Assembly (NCBI RefSeq): GCF_038446955.1
Contig: NZ_CP151803.1
Coordinates: 310,001-374,000, forward strand
From: Pedobacter sp. FW305-3-2-15-E-R2A2
GTDB taxonomy: Bacteria; Bacteroidota; Bacteroidia; Sphingobacteriales; Sphingobacteriaceae
Direction of reading: 5' to 3'
Length of the DNA: 64,000 nt
Every line of letters starts with the position of its first letter. Positions within the stretch are counted from its first letter, which is position 1. Made by a program: the position numbers and the translations under genes. The notes beneath the pieces are model-generated. The model did no database searches. It was not told where the DNA came from and worked only from the letters and a program-made list of their open reading frames with translations. Below are positions 16,325 to 24,828 of this stretch, piece by piece.

Positions 16325-17746
16325 TTATTTAAGCGCATCCAGGACCTTGAACAGCTTTCTGCTGATGCCTGATCCTGAATAATTATTGATGTTAATGACA
16401 ATGATGTATTTGTTGCCGGATTTATCGGTATAATATCCTGCATAGGCAGAAACATCATTGATGCTGCCGCTTTTTAGCTTCATGCCGTTGTTTTCCGGAA
16501 GCGATTTATAATAGTCTGGAAACCATTCTTCTTTTTGTGATTGAAAGAGGATACTGGCCATCGCTGTTGCGGTTACTCTGGTTGCAGGAGAGAGGCCACT
16601 GCCATCCATAATGTTCAATGCGCCTTTGTCCAACCCTTTGCCTACCCAGAAGTTGACCTCGGCCTGTGCGCCGTTTTTTGTCGTAGGCTGTTTCCCGGAT
16701 TTCCAGGCAATGGTCCTGAGCAGGTGCTCTCCGTAAAGATTGATGCTCTTTTTGTTAAACCAATAGACCATCTCGCTTAAAGAAGGAGAGGAGATCGTGA
16801 GCAACTTCTGACTAACAACGGGTAAAGCCTGTTGGTCAACCGCCAATAGTCTTGCTGTAGTTACCCCTGATTGGGTGTTGATACCGATTCTTTTCAGGGT
16901 ATCCTGTAAACGGAAAGCCGCATCAAATGCAGGGTCAGGAAGAGCTGCAGAAACACCTGATTTAGAAATACCCAGCGCCCAGGTGCCACGCAGATAAGCA
17001 GTATTGCTGTAAGGCGGAAGGTAAGCGTAAACATTATCTCCGGTTCCTTCAGAACCAGCTTTCAGTTCATTTACGATTTTCAGGTAGGGCATTTCAGGAA
17101 CAACTTTCAGGACAGAGACCTCATTTTCTGCCGATCTGCTGGCTTTAAGATGGATGTCAAACTGATTTTCGCGCCAGCTAAGGGCTGAAGGGCCTGCACC
17201 GTAATAATTCCCTATGTCCTGCCAAATCCAGCCGTCGGGTGTACTTTGACTGCCCCAAATGCTATCATCACCGATGATTCTGCCTTCTATTTTTTTAATC
17301 CCTGCGGTTTGAATGGCTTTCAGCCATTGGTCAAGCACGCGGGCTTCTTTACTGCTTTCGTATCTCCAGGAGCCGAGGGTGGGATCGCCACCACCGATGA
17401 TCAGCAGATCGCCTTTTAAAGTCCCATCCGCAGTAATATTTCCACTATAGGCCAGTGTGGTCTGGTATTGAAAATCTTTACCGAGTAAGCTGAATGCTGT
17501 AGCAGAAGTAATGGTCTTTAACGTTGATGCAGTAGCAAGTCCGAGATTTTCATTCCTCCCGAAAATGGTTTTCCCGGTGTTTGCATCGAGCACACATAGG
17601 GCTACGATGCCATACTTTGCCTGTGGATCTGCAATTAAGGTATTATAAGCCTGTTCCAGCTTTTGTGCCGGACTTTGACTTTGTGCAGCTACATATTGCT
17701 GGATCAACAGAAAGAATAACAGGGATAGTTTTTTTGCAGTACTCAT
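16325..17746 (-). CDS. dacB: D-alanyl-D-alanine carboxypeptidase/endopeptidase (PBP4 family)
   Basis: The start at 17746 gives a signal peptide (MSTAKKLSLLFFLLIQQYVA) and a 473-residue protein. A longer frame begins at 17824. Peptidase S13 motifs are the SxxK in ATASTLKTITS (acylating Ser), an SxN-type motif in DGSGLSPATRV and KSG in MKLKSGSINDVSAYAG. The typical large insertion domains lie between SxxK and SxN, including NYYGAGPSALSWRENQFD. It trims the terminal D-Ala and cuts peptide cross-links in periplasmic peptidoglycan. It lies upstream of GH20 on the same strand with a 70-base gap. Confidence 0.92.
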   Translation of the reverse strand: MSTAKKLSLLFFLLIQQYVAAQSQSPAQKLEQAYNTLIADPQAKYGIVALCVLDANTGKTIFGRNENLGLATASTLKTITSATAFSLLGKDFQYQTTLAYSGNITADGTLKGDLLIIGGGDPTLGSWRYESSKEARVLDQWLKAIQTAGIKKIEGRIIGDDSIWGSQSTPDGWIWQDIGNYYGAGPSALSWRENQFDIHLKASRSAENEVSVLKVVPEMPYLKIVNELKAGSEGTGDNVYAYLPPYSNTAYLRGTWALGISKSGVSAALPDPAFDAAFRLQDTLKRIGINTQSGVTTARLLAVDQQALPVVSQKLLTISSPSLSEMVYWFNKKSINLYGEHLLRTIAWKSGKQPTTKNGAQAEVNFWVGKGLDKGALNIMDGSGLSPATRVTATAMASILFQSQKEEWFPDYYKSLPENNGMKLKSGSINDVSAYAGYYTDKSGNKYIIVININNYSGSGISRKLFKVLDALK

Positions 17747-17844
17747 CAAAACAGCTTTGTTTAATAGGGACATTAACGAAAAAAGTGATGTACAGATTGC
17801 CTTGACCAGCTTTCCATACATCACTTTGTGATTTTATTTAAAGA

Positions 17845-18837
17845 TTAAACCAATCCTTTTTTTACTAAGAATTCAGCAATCTGAACCGCATTGGTTGCTG
17901 CACCTTTACGCAGGTTATCTGCAACGATCCACATGTTCAGTGAATTTGGCATAGACTCATCACGTCTGATCCTTCCAACAAATACCTCATCTTTTTCATG
18001 GGCATCTTTTGGCATTGGATACTTCAGGTTGGCAATGTCGTCTACGACAATGATTCCTTCTGTTTTCTCTAATAATTCTCTTACTTCAGCTACATCAAAT
18101 TCATTTTCAAATTCAATGTTTACAGATTCTGAGTGACCACCCATTACCGGAATGCGGACCGTAGTTGCCGTTAAGCGGATACTGTCGTCACTCATGATTT
18201 TGCGGGTCTCATTGATCATTTTCATTTCCTCTTTTGTGTATCCGTTTTCTACGAAAACATCAATCTGAGGAATTACATTTAAGTCGATCGGGTAAGCATA
18301 AGCCATTGGTCCATCCATGATGCCTTTACGCTCGTTCATCATTTGCTCTACAGCCTTTACTCCGGTACCGGTTACCGACTGATAGGTAGAAACAACAACA
18401 CGTTTGATCTTATATTTATCATGTAATGGTTTTAAAGCCACTACCATTTGTATGGTCGAACAGTTTGGGTTTGCAATGATCTTATCATCAATAGATAATT
18501 CATGGGCATTTACTTCAGGAACAACAAGTTTCTTTGAAGGATCCATGCGCCATGCAGATGAATTGTCAATCACGGTAGTACCTGCCTCAGCGAAACGTGG
18601 TGCATGTTCTAAAGAGGTGCTTCCACCGGCAGAGAATAATGCAATATCAGGTCTCATTGAAATTGCAGTATCCATGCTTACAATCGCGTACTTCTTACCC
18701 TTAAAAGTGATTTCCTTACCAACACTTTTTTCGGATGCAACCGGAATTAACTCGGTTAACGGGAAGTTACGCTCTTCTAACACTTTTAACATTACGGTAC
18801 CTACCAGACCGGTGGCGCCTACAACTGCAATTTTCAT
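17845..18837 (-). CDS. asd: Aspartate-semialdehyde dehydrogenase
   Basis: 330 residues. The NADP-binding start is VVGATGLVGTVMLKVLEERN. The catalytic Cys is in NPNCSTIQMV near residue 127, and the phosphate/substrate-binding segments VVSTYQSVTGTG and RIPVMGGHSESVN (active-site His) are present. It reduces aspartyl phosphate to the semialdehyde, the branch point to lysine/diaminopimelate, threonine and methionine. It is transcribed upstream of dacB with about 100 bases to the signal-peptide start. No terminator is obvious, so read-through into the wall genes is possible. Confidence 0.96.
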   Translation of the reverse strand: MKIAVVGATGLVGTVMLKVLEERNFPLTELIPVASEKSVGKEITFKGKKYAIVSMDTAISMRPDIALFSAGGSTSLEHAPRFAEAGTTVIDNSSAWRMDPSKKLVVPEVNAHELSIDDKIIANPNCSTIQMVVALKPLHDKYKIKRVVVSTYQSVTGTGVKAVEQMMNERKGIMDGPMAYAYPIDLNVIPQIDVFVENGYTKEEMKMINETRKIMSDDSIRLTATTVRIPVMGGHSESVNIEFENEFDVAEVRELLEKTEGIIVVDDIANLKYPMPKDAHEKDEVFVGRIRRDESMPNSLNMWIVADNLRKGAATNAVQIAEFLVKKGLV

Positions 18838-19063
18838 TTTTTAAATGGTTTTTTTAATCGTTTTTATTTAATTTATATAGTATTCAGTTTTTATAATAAG
18901 TTCTTTATTTTCAGTGGTCTGAGTAGGTCTCAGATTTTTCAAATATGGTGATTTTTTTACGCTTTTTGCTCCCCAAGAACTTAAAACTTGCATTTTGATT
19001 TGTTTTTGACAGCTGATCTTTCTTTTTTAGGTAGGATGGAGGCTGAAATGCGAATTTCCCGAC
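18838..19063. other. AT-rich intergenic stretch upstream of asd
   Basis: It probably holds the asd promoter and leader on the minus strand. I could not match the TAnnTTTG element exactly. No gene is seen. Confidence 0.4.
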
Positions 19064-19101
19064 ATAAAAAAAGGGAAGTGGCTTTGTCAACCACTTCCCT
19101 T
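19064..19101 (-). terminator. Terminator of the 3-keto-sugar gene cluster
   Basis: On the minus strand an 11-bp perfect stem (AAGGGAAGTGG and its complement) with a 9-base loop leads into a run of T. It lies 20 bases after the stop of the last gene of the cluster. Confidence 0.88.
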
Positions 19102-19121
19102 GATACTTTAAGATCTTATTC

Positions 19122-19994
19122 TTAAATCAAATCGTGATTTACATGGTCGAAGCTTTTCTTAATGCTTACAAATGGATCCATGGAGAAGTTTTCCTGCTCT
19201 ACGATCGCATGTTTCAGCCCTGCCTGCTTGGCGTGCTTAAAAATCGACTTAAAGTCGATGCTTCCGCTACCTACTTCGGTATTGATGGAAGGTTTTGCCT
19301 TATCCATATCCTTCACGTGCCACATAGGGAAACGTCCCGGATATTTGTTGAATAAAGCAACAGGATCATTTCCTGACCTCACTACCCAATATAAGTCCAT
19401 TTCAAACTTGACGTTGTCTTTATCCGTTTCCTGAAGCATGATTTCATATCCGGTTCCACCATCATATTTTTTGAATTCGAAATCATGATTGTGGTAAGCA
19501 AGCGTTAAGCCAGATTTTTTACATATTTCAGCAGCTTCGTTTAAGCGGGCTGCTACTTTTTTATAATCATCAAGGCTGGATCTCAGGTCTTCGCCTAACC
19601 ATGGTACGGTCAGGTAAGACATACCGATTCCTTTTGCACCTTCGATATTGATCTTTAAATCGTCCTGATTGCCATCTTTAATGAAAGCATCTAAACCAAA
19701 ATGTCCACTAGGTGCTTTTAATCCGTTTGCATCCAGAAGGCTTTTGAAGGCTTTAGGATCCAGTCCCCAGTAGCCACCTTTAGCAGAATAGCCATAGGTT
19801 TCCACTTCTTTATAGCCCGCTTTGGCTACTTTCTCGATTACTCCTGTAACGTCTTTCCCAATCACATCACGTAAGGTGTACAATTGAAGACCAACTGGTT
19901 TTGCTTTTGCAGGTGTACAGGCAAATGAAGGCAATACAATAGCTCCTGCTGCGGCAATCCCTACATTTTTTATAAATGTTCTTCTTGAATTCAT
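19122..19994 (-). CDS. Sugar phosphate isomerase/epimerase-like protein, Tat lipoprotein
   Basis: 290 residues from the ATG at 19994. A seven-codon longer start would overlap the upstream gene. The leader has the twin-arginine motif SRRTFIKN followed by a hydrophobic stretch and Cys in LPSFACTPAK, so Tat export and lipidation are likely. The xylose-isomerase-like TIM barrel has metal-site segments such as TLAYHNHDFEFKKYDGG, FEMDLYWVV, WHVKDMDKA and HAIVEQENF. The reaction is probably isomerisation, epimerisation or elimination on a keto-sugar; the substrate is inferred only from neighbours. It is the last gene of the cluster, 10 bases after the hydroxypyruvate-isomerase-like gene. Confidence 0.88.
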   Translation of the reverse strand: MNSRRTFIKNVGIAAAGAIVLPSFACTPAKAKPVGLQLYTLRDVIGKDVTGVIEKVAKAGYKEVETYGYSAKGGYWGLDPKAFKSLLDANGLKAPSGHFGLDAFIKDGNQDDLKINIEGAKGIGMSYLTVPWLGEDLRSSLDDYKKVAARLNEAAEICKKSGLTLAYHNHDFEFKKYDGGTGYEIMLQETDKDNVKFEMDLYWVVRSGNDPVALFNKYPGRFPMWHVKDMDKAKPSINTEVGSGSIDFKSIFKHAKQAGLKHAIVEQENFSMDPFVSIKKSFDHVNHDLI

Positions 19995-20004
19995 AGCTTT
20001 TAAT

Positions 20005-20886
20005 TTATACGTCACAAATATTTACTGCATCTCTCAGTGATTTGAGCTTATCCTTGTATCGCGGAATAAATTCCTGTGCGAGGTAACCCTTAAAGCCTGT
20101 CGCAAGAATGGCTTTAATAATTGCCGGATAAAATAACTCCTGAGTATCGTCTATTTCGTTTCTTCCGGGTACTCCGGCAGTATGGTAGTGTGAAATGTAT
20201 TGGTGGTATTTATTAATGTTGGCGATCACATTGCCTTCGTCAATTTGCATGTGGTAAATGTCGTACAACAGTTTAAAGTTCTCTGAACCTAGCCTTTTGG
20301 CCAGTTCAGCACCCCATGCAGTGGTATCACACTGATAATCTTTATGGTCAACTTTGCTGTTTAACAACTCCATCACCAATACCACATTGTGCTTCTCGGC
20401 AATGCCGATCACTTGTTTTAATCCTTCCACACAGTTGTTCCATCCGGTTTCGTCATCTTTACCGCGACGGTTTCCGCTAAAACAGATCAGCTGTGTATAT
20501 CCGGCTTCCGCAACCTTAGGAATCATTTCTGAATAATTTTTAATCAGGGTAGCGTGAAATTTAGGGTCATTCCAGCCGTCAACAAGGTTGATTTCCGCGC
20601 CGTTACACATCGAAGAATACAAACCATGTTTCTTCAGGATGTGCCAGTCTGCAGGACCTACCAGGTCAATTGCTTTCAATCCTATTTTTTTTGCTTCTAT
20701 ACAGAGCGCCTCTAATTCCATGCCACCGAAACACCATCGGCAAACAGAGTGGTTTACATTTCCTTTCAATGCCGTTGATTTATAGGGTTCCAGTGCAAAG
20801 GAAGGTAAGGCTGCAGATACGCCCAATGCGGCAGTTCCGGCAACGATGCTTTTCAATGCAGTTCTCCTGCTTAGTTCTTCGCTCAT
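20005..20886 (-). CDS. Hydroxypyruvate isomerase-like TIM-barrel protein, Tat signal
   Basis: 293 residues. The leader reads SRRTALKSIVAGTAALGVSA with the twin-arginine pair and an Ala-rich core, ending at PSFALEP. The barrel belongs to the AP endonuclease 2/Hyi-like group: LELLNSKVDHKDYQCDT, KLLYDIYHMQIDEGN, YISHYHTAGVPGRNEID and YLAQEFIPR carry the metal-binding Glu, Asp, His and Glu expected. The annotated family name is hydroxypyruvate isomerase, but export by Tat makes a cytosolic glyoxylate role unlikely. A keto-sugar substrate is my inference. Its ATG overlaps the last base of the MFS gene's stop, so the two are coupled. Confidence 0.87.
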   Translation of the reverse strand: MSEELSRRTALKSIVAGTAALGVSAALPSFALEPYKSTALKGNVNHSVCRWCFGGMELEALCIEAKKIGLKAIDLVGPADWHILKKHGLYSSMCNGAEINLVDGWNDPKFHATLIKNYSEMIPKVAEAGYTQLICFSGNRRGKDDETGWNNCVEGLKQVIGIAEKHNVVLVMELLNSKVDHKDYQCDTTAWGAELAKRLGSENFKLLYDIYHMQIDEGNVIANINKYHQYISHYHTAGVPGRNEIDDTQELFYPAIIKAILATGFKGYLAQEFIPRYKDKLKSLRDAVNICDV

Positions 20887-22124
20887 TAGTGGTTCAGTTG
20901 GGCTTCCACTTTCTTTTTATCGGTAAAGAAGAGTGCAAACAATAAAAAGACAACAAATGCGATTCCTGAAGGGATGATCCATACCATTTTCCAATCGAAC
21001 GAACCATCGGCAAGTTTGTAGGTATCGGTGATCCATCCTGCAACCTCAAAACCTACCAGCATTCCTACACCGTAGGTAGCCAGGGTAATTAAGCCTTGTG
21101 CAGAGCTTTTGTATTTATCTCCGGCAGCAGAGTTGGTATAGATCTGTCCTGATACAAAGAAGAAGTCATAGCAAATACCATGAAGGGCAATTCCGAGAAT
21201 CAGCATGAAGCTCAGGTCACTTGCATTTCCATAAGCAAACAGTGCATAACGGATTCCCCAGGCCAGCATTCCTACTAAAATGGTTTTCTTAAAGCCAAAT
21301 TTGGTAAAGAATACCGGTAAAAGTAACAGGAAGAGCACTTCGGAAATCTGTCCGATCGTCATTTTTCCGGTAGGATTTTCCAGACCAACATTGGAAAGGA
21401 AAGGGTGGGCATTCTGATAATAGAAAGCCAATGGAATACAGATCAGGATCGAAGAGATAAAGAAGATGGCAAAGTTTTTATCCTTTAACAGCTTTAAGGC
21501 GTCAAGGCCTAAAATCTCTGATACTTTTACCTTTTCTCCAGATGATACTTTTGGAGGTGTTTTTGGTAGGGTAAAACTGAATAAACCCAATGTCAGAGAG
21601 GCAATACCAGCCATTAGAAACGTGTTTTTCAACATTCCGGCTTTTGCAGCTTCGGCGGTATCCCAATGGAAATAGAAACTGATCAATAAACCTGCGGCAA
21701 TCCATCCGATTGTTCCCCATACCCTGATGGTAGAGAATTCTTTTTCCGGATCTTTCATCTGATTGAAGGAAACCGAGTTGACCAGTGCCAGGGTAGGCAT
21801 AAACAGAATCATATAGCCCAGGACATAAGGATAAAATACATTGATGTCTGTGGCATTATACATCTGATACATCAGCACGGCACCTACCAGGTGCAGGATT
21901 CCAAGAATCTTCTCCGCATTAAAATAGCGGTCAGCAATCAGTCCAATGATAAAAGGGGCAATGATCGCTCCCCAGGATTGGGTAGAGAACACTGATGCAC
22001 TCTGGCCTCCTGTTGCACTGAGGTTATTCCCCAGGAAGGTGCCCAGTGTAACAAACCATGCGCCCCAGATAAAGAATTCCAGGAACATCATGGCTGACAA
22101 TTTGATGCGGTTGTTTAGGTTCAT
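20886..22124 (-). CDS. MFS transporter, nucleoside:H+ symporter-like family
   Basis: 412 residues, twelve predicted helices. The N-terminus MMFLEFFIWGAWFVTLGTFL and the segment FSTIRVWGTIGWIAAGLLIS are typical of the NupG-like branch, which in Bacteroidota often sits with sugar-catabolic genes rather than nucleoside genes. It would import a small sugar or keto-sugar across the inner membrane. The substrate is inferred. It lies between the DUF1080 gene (32 bases upstream) and the isomerase gene (1-base overlap). Confidence 0.9.
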   Translation of the reverse strand: MNLNNRIKLSAMMFLEFFIWGAWFVTLGTFLGNNLSATGGQSASVFSTQSWGAIIAPFIIGLIADRYFNAEKILGILHLVGAVLMYQMYNATDINVFYPYVLGYMILFMPTLALVNSVSFNQMKDPEKEFSTIRVWGTIGWIAAGLLISFYFHWDTAEAAKAGMLKNTFLMAGIASLTLGLFSFTLPKTPPKVSSGEKVKVSEILGLDALKLLKDKNFAIFFISSILICIPLAFYYQNAHPFLSNVGLENPTGKMTIGQISEVLFLLLLPVFFTKFGFKKTILVGMLAWGIRYALFAYGNASDLSFMLILGIALHGICYDFFFVSGQIYTNSAAGDKYKSSAQGLITLATYGVGMLVGFEVAGWITDTYKLADGSFDWKMVWIIPSGIAFVVFLLFALFFTDKKKVEAQLNH

Positions 22125-22156
22125 TTTTGGTTAGTTATATCTCGTTTTTTTATCAA

Positions 22157-22846
22157 TTATAGTTCTTTAATCATAATATTGCGGTACCAAACCTCATTAC
22201 CATGATCCTGAAGGGCAATCTTTCCTGATTTGAAAGTAGCAAAACCTTCCCATCCTTTAAACTTGCTTCCTGCAACCAGGGCTTTAAACTGATCATCCCA
22301 AAGGGTGGTACTCACGATTTTAACGCCATTTAATTTAAGTTCCAGTTTGCCGTTTTTGCTGATGATCTCAGCTGTGTTCCATTCTCCGACAGGTTTTACC
22401 GGCTCTGAACTGCTTTTAATCAGGTCATAAAGGTCTCCTGAACGGTGTTTGGTAATCTTTCCGTCCGGATGGCCATCATTGTCCAATACCTGCATCTCTA
22501 AACCAGTACTATAGGTATTGGAGTATTTAGCCTTGTCTTCATTGACATAGAAAATAATTCCGCTGTTTGCTTTTGGAGCTACTTTCCAGTCGATTTTAAG
22601 GTGGAAATTACTGTATTCCTTATCGGTTACCAGGTCTCCGCCACCTTCTCTTCCTGATTTAGGAACAAAATGAAGCGTACCATCTTCTACCTGCCATTTA
22701 CTGCCTGCTGTAGTCTGGCCATACGTATGCCATCCTGTGGTAGATTTACCGTCGAACAGTTTTGTAAATCCTTTTTTGCCAGATTGTGCTGTTGCAGATC
22801 CGATGACCGCAGTTAAGAACATGGCTGAGAAAATATATTGTTTCAT
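22157..22846 (-). CDS. DUF1080 family protein (3-keto-disaccharide hydrolase)
   Basis: 229 residues with a Sec signal (MKQYIFSAMFLTAVIGSATA). It is a single concanavalin-like beta-sandwich of the DUF1080 type: GFTKLFDGKSTTGWHTYGQ at the start, FHLKIDWKVAPKANSGIIFY in the middle, and GKIALQDHGNEVWYRNIMI at the end. Pfam now names the family 3-keto-disaccharide hydrolase because members cleave glycosides whose sugar has been oxidised at C3. A periplasmic location follows from the signal. Gfo/Idh, isomerase and permease neighbours, together with the GMC dehydrogenase, support that role. Length is normal for a single-domain member. Confidence 0.9.
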   Translation of the reverse strand: MKQYIFSAMFLTAVIGSATAQSGKKGFTKLFDGKSTTGWHTYGQTTAGSKWQVEDGTLHFVPKSGREGGGDLVTDKEYSNFHLKIDWKVAPKANSGIIFYVNEDKAKYSNTYSTGLEMQVLDNDGHPDGKITKHRSGDLYDLIKSSSEPVKPVGEWNTAEIISKNGKLELKLNGVKIVSTTLWDDQFKALVAGSKFKGWEGFATFKSGKIALQDHGNEVWYRNIMIKEL

Positions 22847-22926
22847 CTATTTATTTTTTGGTTTTAATTGTCAGATGAAGCCTTTAGTGTCGGCTTCATC
22901 ATCTTGTTTTTTAGCTGAACTGAGGA

Positions 22927-24372
22927 TTACCATCCTTTACGGTATTCACGTTGTACATATTGGTTTACCGCATCAAAATTGGTGACTCTCATTTTGTCAT
23001 TATCCCAAAGTAATTTGATGTTTCTGCCAGGGAAACTTGCCCTGCCTTTATCATTTTTCAATTGGATATCAGTTGCTCTGATCGCCAGATTGGCCATCAA
23101 TAAGGCTTCCGTTAAAGGACCTGCAATTTCAAAAGGAGAACTCAGTTCTTTCTTGCCATATCCGGCAATACAAGCTTCTACCCATTGTGCATAGTGTCCG
23201 TCTGCGCCACCTTTAACCCTTGCCAGGCTTTCAGGAACCCTGATGTCTTTATTTTTGCTCAATGGCAACAACCTTGGATCTGCACTATACGTACTGGCCA
23301 TCATTTTACCTTTGGTACCAATAAATAAAGTTCCGTTTCCACCATCACCAAACACTTCGTTTGCTTCCAGTTCTTCCGGTCTTTCCGGCTGAATACCGCC
23401 GTCCATCCAGTGAACAACCACATCACCCTTGGTTTTATTCGTTTTAGGGAATTTTAAGGTTACGTGGCTTGATGGCGGACAACTGTCAGGGAAATAGCCC
23501 CTTTTGAATTCATCCACATATACAGAACCAACGCTGGCCTGAACTTCTGAAGCGTATTTCAGGTTCAGCATGCTGAATGGTGCCTCTAACAAGTGGCATC
23601 CCATATCGCCCAATGCGCCTGTTCCATAATCCCACCAACCTCTCCAGTTGAATGGAACCAGTTTTTCCACGTAATCTTTATAAGGAGCAGTTCCCAACCA
23701 TAAATTCCAATCCAGGTCACTTGGCACTTGCGCTTTGTTGGCCGACCATGGTATGCCCTGAGGCCATACCGGTCTGTCTGTCCAGGCATATACCGTGTGT
23801 ACATCACCAATTAAACCTGCATCATACCATTCCTTCATCTGCCTTGGCCCATCATTAGATGCACCCTGGTTTCCCATTTGCGTCACTACTTTATATTTTG
23901 AAGCTGCTGCGGTTAATGCACGGGCTTCATAAATGTCGTGGGTTAATGGTTTCTGAACGTATACGTGTTTCCCCAGTTGCATGGCCGCTAAAGCCTGTAT
24001 AGCATGGCTATGATCCGGAGTAGAAACCGACACTGCATCGAAGTTCTTGGATTCTTTGTCGAACAGCTCACGGTAATCTCTGTAATATTTTGCTTTCGGG
24101 AATGCCTTTACACTGGCAGCAGCCCTGGAGTCATGTACATCACAAAGGAAACCGATTTCGGCTTTACCGCTTTTATAAAAATTAGCAATGTCCGACTGTC
24201 CTTTACCTCCGGCGCCAATCCCAGCAATAATCAGGCGGTCACTCGGTGCGGTAAATCCTCTTCCGCCTAAAACATGACGGGGAACAATCATAAATGCAGT
24301 CGCTGCAACAGCAGCAGTCTTAAGGAAACTCCGTCTCGACGTCGTGTCCTGGTTCTTGTTGGTTTCTTCCAT
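22927..24372 (-). CDS. Gfo/Idh/MocA family oxidoreductase, Tat signal
   Basis: 481 residues. A twin-arginine leader (SRRSFLKTAAVAATAFMIV) precedes a Rossmann domain with IAGIGAGGKGQSD. The Gfo/Idh signature VSVSTPDHSHAIQALAAMQL is followed by VQKPLTHDIYEARAL, with the catalytic Lys-Pro pair. The C-terminal domain includes WWDYGTGALGDMGCHLLEAP. This long branch is typical of exported Bacteroidota members that work with tightly bound NAD(H) on sugars. Reaction: probable oxidation or reduction of a keto-glycoside or its product. It lies between the cytochrome gene and DUF1080. A 20-bp tandem repeat lies immediately before the start codon. Confidence 0.9.
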   Translation of the reverse strand: MEETNKNQDTTSRRSFLKTAAVAATAFMIVPRHVLGGRGFTAPSDRLIIAGIGAGGKGQSDIANFYKSGKAEIGFLCDVHDSRAAASVKAFPKAKYYRDYRELFDKESKNFDAVSVSTPDHSHAIQALAAMQLGKHVYVQKPLTHDIYEARALTAAASKYKVVTQMGNQGASNDGPRQMKEWYDAGLIGDVHTVYAWTDRPVWPQGIPWSANKAQVPSDLDWNLWLGTAPYKDYVEKLVPFNWRGWWDYGTGALGDMGCHLLEAPFSMLNLKYASEVQASVGSVYVDEFKRGYFPDSCPPSSHVTLKFPKTNKTKGDVVVHWMDGGIQPERPEELEANEVFGDGGNGTLFIGTKGKMMASTYSADPRLLPLSKNKDIRVPESLARVKGGADGHYAQWVEACIAGYGKKELSSPFEIAGPLTEALLMANLAIRATDIQLKNDKGRASFPGRNIKLLWDNDKMRVTNFDAVNQYVQREYRKGW

Positions 24373-24418
24373 GGTTTACAGGTTGGTTCTGTGGTTTATA
24401 GGTTGGTTCTGTGGTTCA
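24373..24418 (-). repeat. 20-bp tandem repeat in the leader of the Gfo/Idh gene
   Basis: Two 20-mers, 24373-24392 and 24393-24412 (19 of 20 identical, plus-strand consensus GGTTTAYAGGTTGGTTCTGT), and a partial third copy fill nearly the whole gap between the cytochrome gene and this gene. The repeat abuts the start codon. Confidence 0.85.
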
Positions 24419-24421
24419 GGG

Positions 24422-24811
24422 TTATTTTTTTAATGATAGAATATATCTTACCATTTCTTTGGCATCATCCTTAGAAAGGCTGGCATGTGGCGTCATTGGA
24501 ACTTCTCCCCATACACCTTTACCACCAGCAATGATCTTTCCTGCCAATAATTCAATGGTTTCATCATTCAAGCTGTATTTAGCTGCAATCTCTTCGTAGG
24601 TTGGGCCAATTACTTTTGTTACTTTATTGTGGCATCCGATACAATCTGCCGTAGCGATCAGTCTTTCTCCAGGGTGTTTCTCTGTGGAGGCGGTGCTTGC
24701 AGCAGGTGTACTTTCAGTTGTTGAGGCGGTGTTTGTTGCATTTGATTCCGGGCTTCCGCAAGAAGCTAAAGCAAGAACAAAGCAGGCCAGGATAAATAGT
24801 GTGTGTTTCAT
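24422..24811 (-). CDS. c-type cytochrome lipoprotein
   Basis: 129 residues. The lipobox LALASC puts the lipidated Cys at 18. A Thr/Ser/Ala-rich linker (20-45) follows, then a small class I cytochrome domain with CIGCH (Cys57, Cys60, His61) for covalent haem and Met106 in VPMTPH as the likely sixth ligand. It would be anchored in the periplasm and take electrons from a dehydrogenase. Placement beside Gfo/Idh and isomerase genes and near the GMC dehydrogenase suggests it accepts electrons from sugar oxidation. Confidence 0.92.
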   Translation of the reverse strand: MKHTLFILACFVLALASCGSPESNATNTASTTESTPAASTASTEKHPGERLIATADCIGCHNKVTKVIGPTYEEIAAKYSLNDETIELLAGKIIAGGKGVWGEVPMTPHASLSKDDAKEMVRYILSLKK

Positions 24812-24828
24812 TTTGTGTTGTATTAATA

